This document shows, piece by piece, positions 8,813 to 17,886 of a DNA stretch of 64,000 nt. The notes below the pieces were generated by a model that was not told where the DNA came from, did no database searches, and saw only the letters and a program-made list of their open reading frames with translations. Location: positions 310,001 to 374,000 of the forward strand of contig DASVWI010000012.1 of assembly GCA_036389675.1 (NCBI GenBank). Direction: 5' to 3'. The position numbers were made by a program, and so were the translations under genes. Each line of letters opens with the position of its first letter. Position 1 is the stretch's first letter. This stretch comes from DASQYE01 sp036389675 (GTDB taxonomy: Bacteria; Acidobacteriota; Blastocatellia; Pyrinomonadales; Pyrinomonadaceae).

Positions 8813-10576
8813 ATGCTCAATTCAAGCTTACTTCATCCATCCCTCTGGCTCGTCACGGCCCTGCTGCTTTTGTGTGTGACGGCTGACGCTCAAAGGCGTC
8901 CCCTTGTGCCCGCCGCCGAGCAGCATTACGAAAGGGGGGTCGCGCTTTTAGAGCAGCAGCAGATAGACGAAGCGATCACGGAGCTGAGACTTGCGACGAA
9001 GCTGAGCCCTGCGTCGGCGGACGCGCATAACGCGCTCGGCATCGCGCTCGCCAGAAAGGGCGACCTGCCCGGAGCTTTGGAAGCCTTCGGCATAGCCGTA
9101 GAGCTTGACCCGACGCTCTATGAAGCACAGCTCGGGCTCGGCGCGGCCTCGCAACAATCGGGCCATGTGCAGAAAGCGATTGCCGCATTCAGGCAGGCGG
9201 CCAACCTCAAGCCGGACGAAGTGGAAGCGCGTCTGCTGCTCGGCGCGGCCCTGCAACAAAAGGGCGAGCTGGACGCGGCCATATCGGAATTTCGCCGGGC
9301 CGTGCAGATGAAGCCCGACAACCCTTCGGCCCATTCTTATCTTGCTTACGCGCTCGGCGTCAAAGGCTCTTTGAAGGAATCAATCGCGGAGTTTGAAGCG
9401 GCTGTCAGGCTCAAGCCCGATTTCGCGGAGGCGCAGTATTACCTCGGCGCTGCACGCTGGTTTGCGGGCGACACGCAGGGCGCTATCGCGGCGCTGACCG
9501 CAGCCGCACGCTTAATGCCCGAACACTTTAACGCTCATTACTACTTAGGGCTGGCCCTGCAAAAGAACGGCGACGTGGCCGCAGCCATCAACGAGCTTAC
9601 GCTGGCCGTCAAACTCTCGCCGGAGATGATCGAGTCCAGACATGCCCTGGGCCAGGCGCTCGCACAGGAGGGGAACTGGGACGCGGCGATTGAGGCGCTT
9701 CGCGAAGTCGTCCGTCTCAAGCCGGACTTCGTGCAGGCGCATAACGATCTGGGCCTCGCGCTCGTCGAGATGCGCGACCCCGACGGGGCCATCGGTGAAT
9801 TCAACGCCGCGCTCAGGCTTGAGCCCAACAATCAGGTGGCCCATCACAATCTGGGCATGGCGCTGATACAAAAGGGCGATTACGCGGCGGCCATCCTGCA
9901 ATACAGAAAGCTACTGGCGCTTGTGCCCGATGATGCCGAAGCCCACTATAATCTGGCGCTCGCGCTCAAACAGAAGGACGCGCTGGATGAAGCCGTGCTG
10001 GAATTGAAAAGGGCCGTCGCCCTGCAACCCGACCTGCCGGAAGCTCACTACACGCTCGGCGTCATCCTCCTTCAACAGTCAAGGCTTGACGAAGCCGCCG
10101 CGAGCTTCAAGGCGGCGATTCAGGCGAAGCGGGATTACCCCGAAGCTCATTATGCCCTCGGCACGGTCTGGCAGCAGCAGGGCAAGCTGGACGCCGCGAT
10201 TGCCGCCTTCCACGAAGCGCTGCGCGACGCGCCCGACGCGCCGGAGATTCACAACACGCTCGGCACAGCGCTCAGGCAAAAGGGAAACCTCGATGCCGCC
10301 CGCGTCGAGTTTCAGGAGGCGGCCCGACTCAACAAGCTCAAATCAAACGTGCAGGCCGCCATATTCGCCACCAACACCGGCATCGCCCGCTTGAAGGAAG
10401 GAAACCTGGACGCCGCCATCGAAAGATTCCAGTCAGCCATCCAGCTCGACCCCAAAAGCGCACAGGCGTACTACAACCTCGCCAGAGCCCTCCAACAGAA
10501 GGGCCAGACGGAAGCCGCCCGCACCGCATACCAGAAGGCCAAAGAGCTTGACCCGCGCATAAAGCCGATACAGTAA
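8813..10576 (+). CDS. Secreted tetratricopeptide repeat protein, copy 1
   Basis: The 587-residue protein has a signal peptide (about 1-27, ending TADAQ). From about residue 35 to the C-terminus it has about 16 consecutive 34-residue TPR units, with the recurrent pattern A-x3-LG-x-A...G-x-L-x-EAI..F..A..L.P. TPR arrays mediate protein-protein contact. The ATG directly follows the TAG of the ASPIC gene, so the pair is co-translated and the products may work together outside the cytoplasm. The same ASPIC/TPR pairing recurs in reverse orientation just downstream. Confidence 0.9.
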   Translation: MLNSSLLHPSLWLVTALLLLCVTADAQRRPLVPAAEQHYERGVALLEQQQIDEAITELRLATKLSPASADAHNALGIALARKGDLPGALEAFGIAVELDPTLYEAQLGLGAASQQSGHVQKAIAAFRQAANLKPDEVEARLLLGAALQQKGELDAAISEFRRAVQMKPDNPSAHSYLAYALGVKGSLKESIAEFEAAVRLKPDFAEAQYYLGAARWFAGDTQGAIAALTAAARLMPEHFNAHYYLGLALQKNGDVAAAINELTLAVKLSPEMIESRHALGQALAQEGNWDAAIEALREVVRLKPDFVQAHNDLGLALVEMRDPDGAIGEFNAALRLEPNNQVAHHNLGMALIQKGDYAAAILQYRKLLALVPDDAEAHYNLALALKQKDALDEAVLELKRAVALQPDLPEAHYTLGVILLQQSRLDEAAASFKAAIQAKRDYPEAHYALGTVWQQQGKLDAAIAAFHEALRDAPDAPEIHNTLGTALRQKGNLDAARVEFQEAARLNKLKSNVQAAIFATNTGIARLKEGNLDAAIERFQSAIQLDPKSAQAYYNLARALQQKGQTEAARTAYQKAKELDPRIKPIQ

Positions 10577-10580
10577 GGGT

Positions 10581-11001
10581 GTCGGGGGCCGGGGTAAGGC
10601 GGTCGGATTTTAATGCTTTGTCAGGGCATTTCTCAAAGCGTAAAGCTGCCTGCCCAGCGCCGAGACTTGAGCGAGGGTCTGCTGAAGAGATTCTGGTGAG
10701 AGATATTTTAAACGCGTGGCAATCTCTAACTGTGTTTCCAATTCCGCCAAGGATGCCTGTGCTATTGATAAGTGATAAAGATATTCCTTACTGTGTTCTC
10801 TCGTATGGCCTTCAGCAATGTTTGAGGGAACAGATACAGCCGCTCTTTGCATTTGGCTCGTCAGCCCATAAATCTCATGTTTCGGGAATGTCTGAGTGAT
10901 ACGATAAACCTGTTCCACTAAATCCATTCCCGCCTGCCAAACTCTGAGGTCTCGGAAACTGTTGATCATCATAGTCACCTCCAAATTCCCCGGCCCCCGA
11001 C
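10581..11001. repeat. 14-bp perfect inverted repeat bracketing the four-helix-bundle gene
   Basis: GTCGGGGGCCGGGG at 10581-10594 is repeated inverted at 10988-11001. The left arm starts 4 bases after the stop of the upstream TPR gene. The right arm is inside the last codons of the ASPIC gene, where it encodes an atypical Gly-rich tail. Inner edges lie 15 bases from each end of the small gene. The arms are G-rich, so chance similarity of low-complexity tracts cannot be excluded. Confidence 0.5.
10610..10972 (-). CDS. Four-helix-bundle protein (23S rRNA intervening-sequence protein family)
   Basis: The 120-residue protein begins MMINSFRDLRVWQAGMDLV and contains AAVSVPSNIAEGHTR, YLYHLSIAQASLAELETQL and an alpha-helical C-terminus. 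This is the hallmark pattern of the four-helix-bundle family first seen in rRNA intervening sequences. The start is fixed by a perfect ribosome-binding site (GGAGGT) just upstream. The family's role is unknown. It lies 2 bases after the stop of the ASPIC gene on the same strand. The gene is bracketed by a 14-bp perfect inverted repeat, which suggests it arrived as a small element. Confidence 0.88.
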   Translation of the reverse strand: MMINSFRDLRVWQAGMDLVEQVYRITQTFPKHEIYGLTSQMQRAAVSVPSNIAEGHTREHSKEYLYHLSIAQASLAELETQLEIATRLKYLSPESLQQTLAQVSALGRQLYALRNALTKH

Positions 11002-12834
11002 CCCCGACCCCTGACCCCCTTCTTTGATTCTCACCACCTGATTGACTGTCACGTCTTTGATCGCTTCGGTTTGACCGCTCGGCCAGCGAATCTCTATCCG
11101 GTCTGCTTTGCGGGTTGTGCCCATGCCGAAGTGCAGGCGCTGGTCGTTGTGCGAGTAGTAGCTGGATTGGCTTGTGACTTCCTGCGTTTGCAGGCGCTGG
11201 CCGATTGTGACGGTGACGCGTGCGCCGATAGCGCTGCGGTTGGATTTCGTTCCCACGAGCTTCAGCCCTATCCAGTTGTTAGGGCCACGGCGGCTTGCGT
11301 CGTTGTACTCGTTGCGGAGCAGCGAGGGCGGCTCGTTCATGTTCATAACGAGTATGTCCGTGTCGCCGTCGTTGTCGAAGTCTCCGAAGGCGCAGCCGCG
11401 ACTTGATTTCGGAGACAGGATGCCTGTGCCCGCCTGCGCGCTGACATCCTTAAAGCGACCGTTGCCCAGATTTTGATAGACGAGGCGCGGGCTTCTGTGC
11501 GGGTACTCTTTGAAGACCTTTTCGACTTCGGGATAGACGTTGCCGGTGGCGATCATGATGTCCGGCCAGCCGTCGTTGTCGAAGTCGGCGAAGCCCGTGC
11601 CCCATTCCACATAGCGCGTGTGCTCGAAGCCCGCCGCTCTCGAAGTATCCTCGAAGAAGCCGCGCCCGCTGTTGCGATAAAGGGCGGGCAGGTCGTCGGA
11701 GAAATGGGTCTTGAAAATATCCATGAGGGAGTCGCGGTTGTAATCGCCGACGGCGACTCCCATGCCGGCCTGCGCGTTGCCGTCCTCGTTGTAGGCGCAT
11801 CCGGCTTCGAGCGCGACATCCGTGAATGTGCCGTCCCTGTTGTTGCGATAGAGCGTGCTGGCCGTCGTGTCGCATGCGACGTAGATGTCCGGCCAGCCGT
11901 CGTCGTTGAAATCCGTGGTGGTCGCCGTCATCGAATAACGGCCACGCACACGGGCCACGCCAGAGGCTTCCGAGACATCCGTAAATGTGCCGTCGCCGTT
12001 GTTGTGATAGAGCAGATTCACGTCGGTCGGCAGACCCTTTGGCCCGCAGTTGACGGGCACGCCCTTCCATGTGCAGTTCGCGCCCTTGCCCGGCTCCGGC
12101 GCAGAAGCCAGCTCGAACTTCAGATAGTTTGCGACGAAGAGATCGAGTCGTCCATCGCGGTCGTAGTCGATGAAAGTGCAGCCTGAGCCCCAGCGTGTGC
12201 CTGTGCCGGCGAGCCCTGCTTTCCGCGTCACGTCCGTGAAAGTGGCGTCGCCGTTGTTTCGATAGAGAAGGTTCTGTCCCCAGTAGGTGATAAAGAGGTC
12301 GTCGAAGCCGTCGTTGTCGTAATCGCCGATGCAGACCGAAGAGGCCCAGCCCTCGCGACGAAGCCCCGCTTTGTGCGTGACATCTGTGAACGTTCCGTTT
12401 CGGTTGTTGCGATAGAGGCGGTTGGTCGGCTCTTTCCCGCGCGGGAAACCTTCGAGGCGCGTGCCGGTGAGCAGCAGCACGTCCATCCACCCGTCCGCGT
12501 CGTAATCGAAGAAGGCGACGCCGCAGCCGTTGGTCTCGATGATGTATCTCTTCTGCTCTACGCCGCCGTAAATAATCGGCTCGGTCAGGCCCGCGCGCGC
12601 CGCTATATCAACGAAGGTGACGGGAAAATCATTCGCCGCATTCTTCTCGTGTGCCCTATTGGTCTGAACGGGCCGCGCGGCTGCCCCGGCACGTTGCTGC
12701 TGCGCGCAGGTTGGGCCAACAGCAAGCAGCATTAGAAGTGAAAGGATGAAGGCGGAAGGATGAAGGATGAAGTAAAAGCTATTAAGAGAGTGAAGCATTC
12801 TTTTCATCCTTCCGCCTTCGTCCTTACTTTTCAT
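10975..12834 (-). CDS. Secreted FG-GAP/VCBS repeat protein with ASPIC/UnbV domain, copy 2
   Basis: The 619-residue paralogue of the 7049-8812 product has the same order: signal peptide, FG-GAP propeller (DYDADGWMDVL, DYDNDGFDDLF, DYDRDGRLDLF, DFDNDGWPDIM), then ASPIC/UnbV (GTKSNRSAIGARV, SQSSYYSHNDQRLHFG, IRWPSGQTEAI). The ATG overlaps the stop of the upstream TPR gene (ATGA); a second start 27 bases in is possible. The N-terminus, including the hydrophobic core FYFILHPSAFILSLLM, is encoded by a copy of a dispersed palindromic repeat. The C-terminal Gly-rich tail seems to derive from a G-rich repeat. Both ends of the gene thus look remodelled. Confidence 0.9.
   Translation of the reverse strand: MKSKDEGGRMKRMLHSLNSFYFILHPSAFILSLLMLLAVGPTCAQQQRAGAAARPVQTNRAHEKNAANDFPVTFVDIAARAGLTEPIIYGGVEQKRYIIETNGCGVAFFDYDADGWMDVLLLTGTRLEGFPRGKEPTNRLYRNNRNGTFTDVTHKAGLRREGWASSVCIGDYDNDGFDDLFITYWGQNLLYRNNGDATFTDVTRKAGLAGTGTRWGSGCTFIDYDRDGRLDLFVANYLKFELASAPEPGKGANCTWKGVPVNCGPKGLPTDVNLLYHNNGDGTFTDVSEASGVARVRGRYSMTATTTDFNDDGWPDIYVACDTTASTLYRNNRDGTFTDVALEAGCAYNEDGNAQAGMGVAVGDYNRDSLMDIFKTHFSDDLPALYRNSGRGFFEDTSRAAGFEHTRYVEWGTGFADFDNDGWPDIMIATGNVYPEVEKVFKEYPHRSPRLVYQNLGNGRFKDVSAQAGTGILSPKSSRGCAFGDFDNDGDTDILVMNMNEPPSLLRNEYNDASRRGPNNWIGLKLVGTKSNRSAIGARVTVTIGQRLQTQEVTSQSSYYSHNDQRLHFGMGTTRKADRIEIRWPSGQTEAIKDVTVNQVVRIKEGGQGSGVGGRGIWR
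10988..11020 (-). other. G-quadruplex-type G-tract at 3' end of ASPIC copy 2
   Basis: The minus strand carries five runs of four or five G separated by two or three bases. This fits the G4 consensus. It is translated as the Gly-rich last residues of the ASPIC protein and lies about 15 bases upstream of the four-helix-bundle start, so it could affect coupling between the two genes. That effect is inference. Confidence 0.5.
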
Positions 12835-13907
12835 GGCTCTTTGTCGGGGCTGGTTCTTAGCTTCTCGGCAAGCTCGAACTCTTTTCTGGCATCGTCGGCG
12901 CGGTTGGCGCGCTGTAGAACTTGCGCCAGCAGGTGATGGGCCGAAAAATTGTTCGGGTCCATCTGCGCCGCGCGGCGCAGCACGGATTCCGCATTCGCGA
13001 GGTCACTCTTCTTCAGGTAGACCTTCCCGAGCACGATGTATGGGCCACTGAAGAAGGGGTTGAGCCAGATGGATTTCTGTAGCGGGATAATGGCCTCGTC
13101 CCATTTGAGCTGGCGCGTATAAGCCTCGCCAAGCCTGTAGTAGGCCATGCCGAAGGCGGGGTTGAGCGCGATCTCTTTTTGCAGTAGCTCTATGCCCCGG
13201 TCAATCTGAGCGTGGTAGATAGCCATCTCGCCGAGCAGGAAGTTGGCCTGCGGCAATCGCGGGTCAAGCTCGAGCGCCTTCTGTAGCTCTTTCTCGGCCA
13301 GCTCTTCAAACTGCTGGCGCACCATCATCTGCGCGTTGATGAGATAAGCCGAGGCAGAGGTTGCTGGGACATTGAACATGCGCGCAAAGGTCTCGCGCGA
13401 CTTGCCCGGATTGCGTGTCTGAATATAGCTCGTGCCGAGAGCATATGTGATCTCAGTATTGCCGGGCGACCACTGTACGAGCTGTTCAAAATATGGAAGC
13501 GCCTCCGTGATATGGCCGAGCAGGTAATGCGAGAGCCCGAGCATTTGCACTTCCTCCTGATAGGAGCGAGTGCCGGCGGGCGTCTGCCGGATGGCGGCGG
13601 AAAGCTGCTCGATGGCGCGCTGGTAATCGTTCTTACGGTAATAGGCCATGCCCAGCAGATGTTTGACCTGTGCGTCGTTCGCTCTTGTCGCGGACGCGGC
13701 GCTCAGCAACTCTATCGCCTTATCAATCTCACCCGTATTCAGGAGAGCGCGGGCCTGTCTGACGATTGAAGAGTCGGCTGGCTGCGGGGCTGTGTCGGCT
13801 GGCTGTTGATGAGCCGCACCGGGCGGGCTCTGCGCCTCGACGGCGAGGGGGCAGAGCAGGGCTGCAAGGGAGATCGGTAGTAACTGCTCGAAAGATATTT
13901 TTATCAT
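12831..13907 (-). CDS. Secreted tetratricopeptide repeat protein, copy 2
   Basis: The 358-residue product starts MIKISFEQLLPISLAALL and has a signal peptide ending near AVEAQ. About eight TPR-like repeats follow (for example AKHLLGMAYYRKNDYQRAIE-type, LGLSHYLLGHITEALPYFEQL, LGKVYLKKSDLANAESVL). The frame extends further upstream, but the ATG at 13907 gives the best signal peptide. It is shorter than the TPR protein of the first cassette, and here the TPR gene precedes its ASPIC partner. The stop/start overlap implies co-translation. Confidence 0.85.
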   Translation of the reverse strand: MIKISFEQLLPISLAALLCPLAVEAQSPPGAAHQQPADTAPQPADSSIVRQARALLNTGEIDKAIELLSAASATRANDAQVKHLLGMAYYRKNDYQRAIEQLSAAIRQTPAGTRSYQEEVQMLGLSHYLLGHITEALPYFEQLVQWSPGNTEITYALGTSYIQTRNPGKSRETFARMFNVPATSASAYLINAQMMVRQQFEELAEKELQKALELDPRLPQANFLLGEMAIYHAQIDRGIELLQKEIALNPAFGMAYYRLGEAYTRQLKWDEAIIPLQKSIWLNPFFSGPYIVLGKVYLKKSDLANAESVLRRAAQMDPNNFSAHHLLAQVLQRANRADDARKEFELAEKLRTSPDKEP

Positions 13908-14425
13908 GCGAGACCGGCTCTCGTTTGAGAAGAGCTGTTCGGACGTTCGGGTAAGAGATTTTCCGCAAACGGGAAAGGCTGCGAAGCCCAATCATATAAC
14001 AACCGCCGGAAAGAGGGCCACGCGCGGTACGAAAATTCGTGCCTCCATACGAAAATTCGATTGTCGGCGAGCGCAGCGATGTGATAATAATAGGCGCATC
14101 ATTGACAGGGGAGTTCGCAGGCTTCACCCTCGCGTTGGCTCGCTGACCCCCAGACTTTTCATCCTCTGGCATTATTCTCAATCATGAACACCAGAGGTTT
14201 CAGTCACTCATCCGGGGCTCGGGGTCTCATAGCTTTAACTGGGCAGGACGTACAAATTTTCGAGCGCAGTTATTTTTCCTGACAAGCAGGGATCACCCGT
14301 TCAAGCTTTTCAACCTGACAAACTTTTTTCAAGCAGGCGTGCCGTTCTTCTCTCTCTTTACTCCCGGGCGGGAGCTTTAGCCCGGGAGGTATTCGGTCTT
14401 TCGTTTCAATCAAGGAGACTCACCC
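13908..14425. other. Intergenic region between divergent TPR gene and Oar-like receptor
   Basis: About 518 bases with no convincing gene. The frames present are arginine-rich shadows. It contains a GC-rich hairpin at 14361-14389 and should hold both divergent promoters; I could not place either with confidence. Confidence 0.6.
14361..14389. repeat. GC-rich hairpin upstream of Oar-like gene
   Basis: Arms CTCCCGGGC and GCCCGGGAG pair perfectly around a 10-base spacer. It lies about 37 bases before the ATG of the receptor, so it would form in the mRNA leader. It may be a dispersed repeat or a translation-modulating structure. Confidence 0.45.
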
Positions 14426-17400
14426 ATGCTGAGAAGCAAACTTTTCCTTCTCCTGCTCAGTTTTCTATTCCTTTCTGCGCTCTCAGCGGACGCGCGCGCG
14501 CAGGCCGTCTACGGCAGCATCGCCGGGACTGTCTCCGATGCTCAGGGCGCTGTCATCCCTGACGCGACCGTCACCATCACGAGCGTCGAGCGGAACACTT
14601 CCGATACCGTTCAGACCAACGAGTCCGGCCTCTATCTCAAGGACAGGTTGGTTCCCGGAAGGTACAGGGTGACTATCGAGAAGGCCGGTTTCAAGAAGGG
14701 CGAGATAACGGAAGTGGTCGTCGGGCTTGACCGCCAGACGGAAGCCAACCTGTCTCTGACCACCGGGGAGGTGACGGAGACCGTCACGGTGGCGGGCGTC
14801 GAAGGCGTCGAACTCAAGACAGACCGCGCCGATGTCTCGACCACTTTCGAGAGCCGTCAAGTCACCGATCTGCCAATCCTCGACCGCAACTTTACCAAGC
14901 TCATCCTGCTCACGCCGGGAGCGACGCAGCAGCAGTGGGGCCACGCCGCGAGCGAGAACCCGCAGGGCTCAACGCAAACCCTCGTCAACGGTCAGACTTT
15001 TAGCGGCACGGGCTACCAGTTGGACGGCACGGATAACCGCGACCCTATCCTCGGCATCATCGTCATCAACCCCAACTTCGAGGCCATCGGAGAGACGAAG
15101 ATCACTTCGCAGAACTACGACGCGGAGTTCGGGCAGGCGATTGCCGGTGTGGCCTCCGTGCAGACCAAATCCGGCACGGACGAGTTTCACGGCAGCCTCT
15201 TCGAGTTTCGGCAGAACGACGTGCTGCAAGCGCGCAATCCTTTCGCGCAATCTCAGCCAGACCCGGTGACGGGCAAGCTCGTTCCCGACACGCTCAAGAA
15301 TCAGTTCGGCGGTTCAATCGGTGGGCCAATCGTGCGCGGCAAGGCTTTCTTCTTCGGCGATTATCAGGGGACGCGCAGCAAGGTCGGCGGCTCTCGTCGC
15401 GTGACAGTGCCGACTCTACTGGCGCGCACGGGCAATCTCAGCGAGTACGGACGCCCGATCTTCGACCCGCTCACGGGCCTGCCTTTCCCCGGCAATATTA
15501 TTCCGGCGGCTGGCGGCGCGGGCTGCGGAGTGACGCGCAGTTGTCTGTCGCCGCAGGCTCTGGCGGTTCTGAACCTGATCCCCACGCCCACGCTGCCCGG
15601 CACGGTCAATAACCTGACGGCATCGGGGAGCGAGCTTTTCAACAGCGACAGCTTCGACGTTCGCATCGACAACCGCGCCACCGAAAGCCTGAACATCTTC
15701 GGGCGCTACAGCTACGCCAAGTATGACCTCATCGGGCCGACCGCTTTCGGCGCGGGCGGCGGGCGCGAGCTGGTGACGCTCGGCGGCTCCTCTAAAGTGC
15801 GTAATCAAAGTCTGGCGCTCGGGTTCGACTACACCCTGAACCAGACGACCGTGTGGGACGTACGCTTCGGCTATTTCAAGTACAAAGTCAACGTGCTGCC
15901 CTTTGATTTCGGAACTGCCACGGCGACTAACGCGGGCATCCCCGGCCTCAACTTTGACGAGTTCAGCTCCGGTCTTCCTGACCTTGAGATTCAGGGGCCG
16001 GGCGACTTCCAGTGGAGGGCCGGTTCGGGACTTGGCCCTAATCGCTGCAACTGCCCGCTCGACGAGATCGAGAGCCAGTATCAGATCGTCACTAATCTCT
16101 CAAAACTCTACGGCAATCACAGCCTGAAATTCGGTATAGACATACGGCGCGCGAGCAACCTTCGCGTCCCGAGCGACGAACACCGCTCGGGCCACCTGAT
16201 CTTCGACCCGAACCGCACGGCCAATCCAGTGACGGGCGCTGGCGGCATCGGAACGGCGACCTTCCTGATCGGCGACGTGACGGGGTTCTCTCGCTACGTC
16301 AGCACGGCCATTGACGCAGGCGAACGGCAGTGGCGTCACTTCTACTACGGACAGGACACCTGGCGCGTGACGCCGAAACTGACCATCGCGTATGGCCTGC
16401 GTCTGGACGTTATCAACCCGCAGACCGCGAGCGGGCCGGGCAAAGCGGGCTTCCCGGATTTGGACACGGGTGAGATTCGCGTCGCCGGCATCGGAGATGT
16501 TCCACTCGACGGCGGCGTGGAGAATAGCCTCAACTGGGCTCCGCGACTGGGCATCACCTATCAGATATCTCCTAAGACGGTGCTCCGTGTGGGCTACGGT
16601 CGCAGCTACGACATAGGCGTCTTCGGTTCCGTCTTCGGCCATACCGTGACGCAGAACCTGCCCGTGCTGGCGACGCAGCAGCTTAACGCGGCGAGCCAGT
16701 TCGCGCGCGTCTTTACGCTCGGGCAGGGGCCTCCAGCCTTCAACGAGTTCTTCGGCTTAAGCGCGCCCCCGAATCAGGGCGGAGTGCCGCTCGCCGCCGT
16801 CCCCGCCAGCGGTCGCTTCTTTCTTCCAAACGGCGTTCGCCCGCGCGCCGTCAACTTCAAGCAGCGGCTACCGACGCTGGACGCTTACAACGTTACAGTC
16901 CAGCATCAGTTGACGCCTTCGATCTCTTTGGAGGTGGCCTACGTCGGCAATAAGGGGACGCACATGTTCGCCGGCAATAACCCGGACGAGAATGTCAATC
17001 AACCCACTCTGATCGGCTTCGGCACAATCCCCAGAGACCAGCGCAAGCCTTTCTTTCAACGCTTCGGCTGGACGCAGGATGTGCTGCTCTACTGCAACTG
17101 CTCGGACAATCACTACGACTCGCTGCAAGTCAAGATGACGAAACGTTTCGGCGACGGCTATTCGTTCCTGACGCACTACACCTTGCAGCGCTCGCGCGAC
17201 TACTCGGACGACCGCTTTATTCCGGGAGCGCCGCCCGATCTGGGCTACGGGCCGGGAGATTTCATACGCACGCACAACTTCGTCTTCTCGCAGGTCGCGG
17301 AGCTGCCCTTCGGGCGCGGCAAGCGCTACTTTACGAACGCCTCCAAGGGGCTGAATTATCTCGTCGGCGGGTGGCAGTTCAACTCCAACACCATCATCCA

Positions 17401-17824
17401 GAGCGGGCTGCCTTTCAACGTCGGCATCGATACGGCGGGCATCAGCGATGTCGGCCCCAACCGGCCCAACATCAACGGCGAGCCGCGCATCCTGGGGTCA
17501 CGCGACCGCTGGTTCGACCCGACCACCTTCTCGCTGCCAGCGCCCGGCACATTCGGCAATCTGCCCAGAAACGCGCTGCGCGGGCCGGGCTACTGGCGCA
17601 CGGATGCTTCGCTGTTCAAGAAATTCCAGTTCAGCGAAACGAAAGAGCTTGAGTTTCGCATAGAGGCGGTGAATGTATTCAACCACGTGAACCTTGAGAA
17701 TCCTGACACCAACGTCGGCAACCCCGCCAGCCCCAACGCCAACGCTGGCAGGATTACGTCAACCGCCTTCTTCGGCAACGACCTGCAACGCAACTTCCAA
17801 TTCGGCCTCAAGTTCAAGTTCTAA
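14426..17824 (+). CDS. Oar-like TonB-dependent outer-membrane receptor with carboxypeptidase-regulatory N-terminus
   Basis: The 1132-residue protein has a signal peptide (about 1-26, ending ARAQA). A carboxypeptidase regulatory-like beta-sandwich follows at about 28-110 (YGSIAGTVSDAQGAVIPDA), then a plug region (LPILDRNFTKLILLTPG, TLVNGQTFSGTGYQLDG) and a large beta-barrel ending in FQFGLKFKF with a terminal Phe. A GGAG Shine-Dalgarno precedes the ATG. This architecture, expanded in Acidobacteriota, takes up large substrates, often glycans or peptides, across the outer membrane. The nearby secreted trehalase and glycosidase make a carbohydrate link possible but unproven. Confidence 0.93.
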   Translation: MLRSKLFLLLLSFLFLSALSADARAQAVYGSIAGTVSDAQGAVIPDATVTITSVERNTSDTVQTNESGLYLKDRLVPGRYRVTIEKAGFKKGEITEVVVGLDRQTEANLSLTTGEVTETVTVAGVEGVELKTDRADVSTTFESRQVTDLPILDRNFTKLILLTPGATQQQWGHAASENPQGSTQTLVNGQTFSGTGYQLDGTDNRDPILGIIVINPNFEAIGETKITSQNYDAEFGQAIAGVASVQTKSGTDEFHGSLFEFRQNDVLQARNPFAQSQPDPVTGKLVPDTLKNQFGGSIGGPIVRGKAFFFGDYQGTRSKVGGSRRVTVPTLLARTGNLSEYGRPIFDPLTGLPFPGNIIPAAGGAGCGVTRSCLSPQALAVLNLIPTPTLPGTVNNLTASGSELFNSDSFDVRIDNRATESLNIFGRYSYAKYDLIGPTAFGAGGGRELVTLGGSSKVRNQSLALGFDYTLNQTTVWDVRFGYFKYKVNVLPFDFGTATATNAGIPGLNFDEFSSGLPDLEIQGPGDFQWRAGSGLGPNRCNCPLDEIESQYQIVTNLSKLYGNHSLKFGIDIRRASNLRVPSDEHRSGHLIFDPNRTANPVTGAGGIGTATFLIGDVTGFSRYVSTAIDAGERQWRHFYYGQDTWRVTPKLTIAYGLRLDVINPQTASGPGKAGFPDLDTGEIRVAGIGDVPLDGGVENSLNWAPRLGITYQISPKTVLRVGYGRSYDIGVFGSVFGHTVTQNLPVLATQQLNAASQFARVFTLGQGPPAFNEFFGLSAPPNQGGVPLAAVPASGRFFLPNGVRPRAVNFKQRLPTLDAYNVTVQHQLTPSISLEVAYVGNKGTHMFAGNNPDENVNQPTLIGFGTIPRDQRKPFFQRFGWTQDVLLYCNCSDNHYDSLQVKMTKRFGDGYSFLTHYTLQRSRDYSDDRFIPGAPPDLGYGPGDFIRTHNFVFSQVAELPFGRGKRYFTNASKGLNYLVGGWQFNSNTIIQSGLPFNVGIDTAGISDVGPNRPNINGEPRILGSRDRWFDPTTFSLPAPGTFGNLPRNALRGPGYWRTDASLFKKFQFSETKELEFRIEAVNVFNHVNLENPDTNVGNPASPNANAGRITSTAFFGNDLQRNFQFGLKFKF

Positions 17825-17842
17825 AGACTCAAGGCTCGACGA

Positions 17843-17886
17843 AGAGAAAAGGGAGAAGTGCCGATGCGCTTCTCCCTTTTCTCTTG
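17843..17886. terminator. Bidirectional terminator between convergent genes
   Basis: A 16-bp perfect stem (AGAGAAAAGGGAGAAG / CTTCTCCCTTTTCTCT) surrounds a 10-base loop. It lies between the stop of the receptor and the stop of the opposite-strand SnoaL-like gene. The A-rich and T-rich flanks of the stem allow termination in both directions. Confidence 0.8.

Noticed and set aside
13729..14187. Frames on both strands before the Oar-like gene
   Set aside because: Arg/Ser/Pro-rich products overlapping the TPR gene start and its upstream region; no ribosome-binding site or family similarity.
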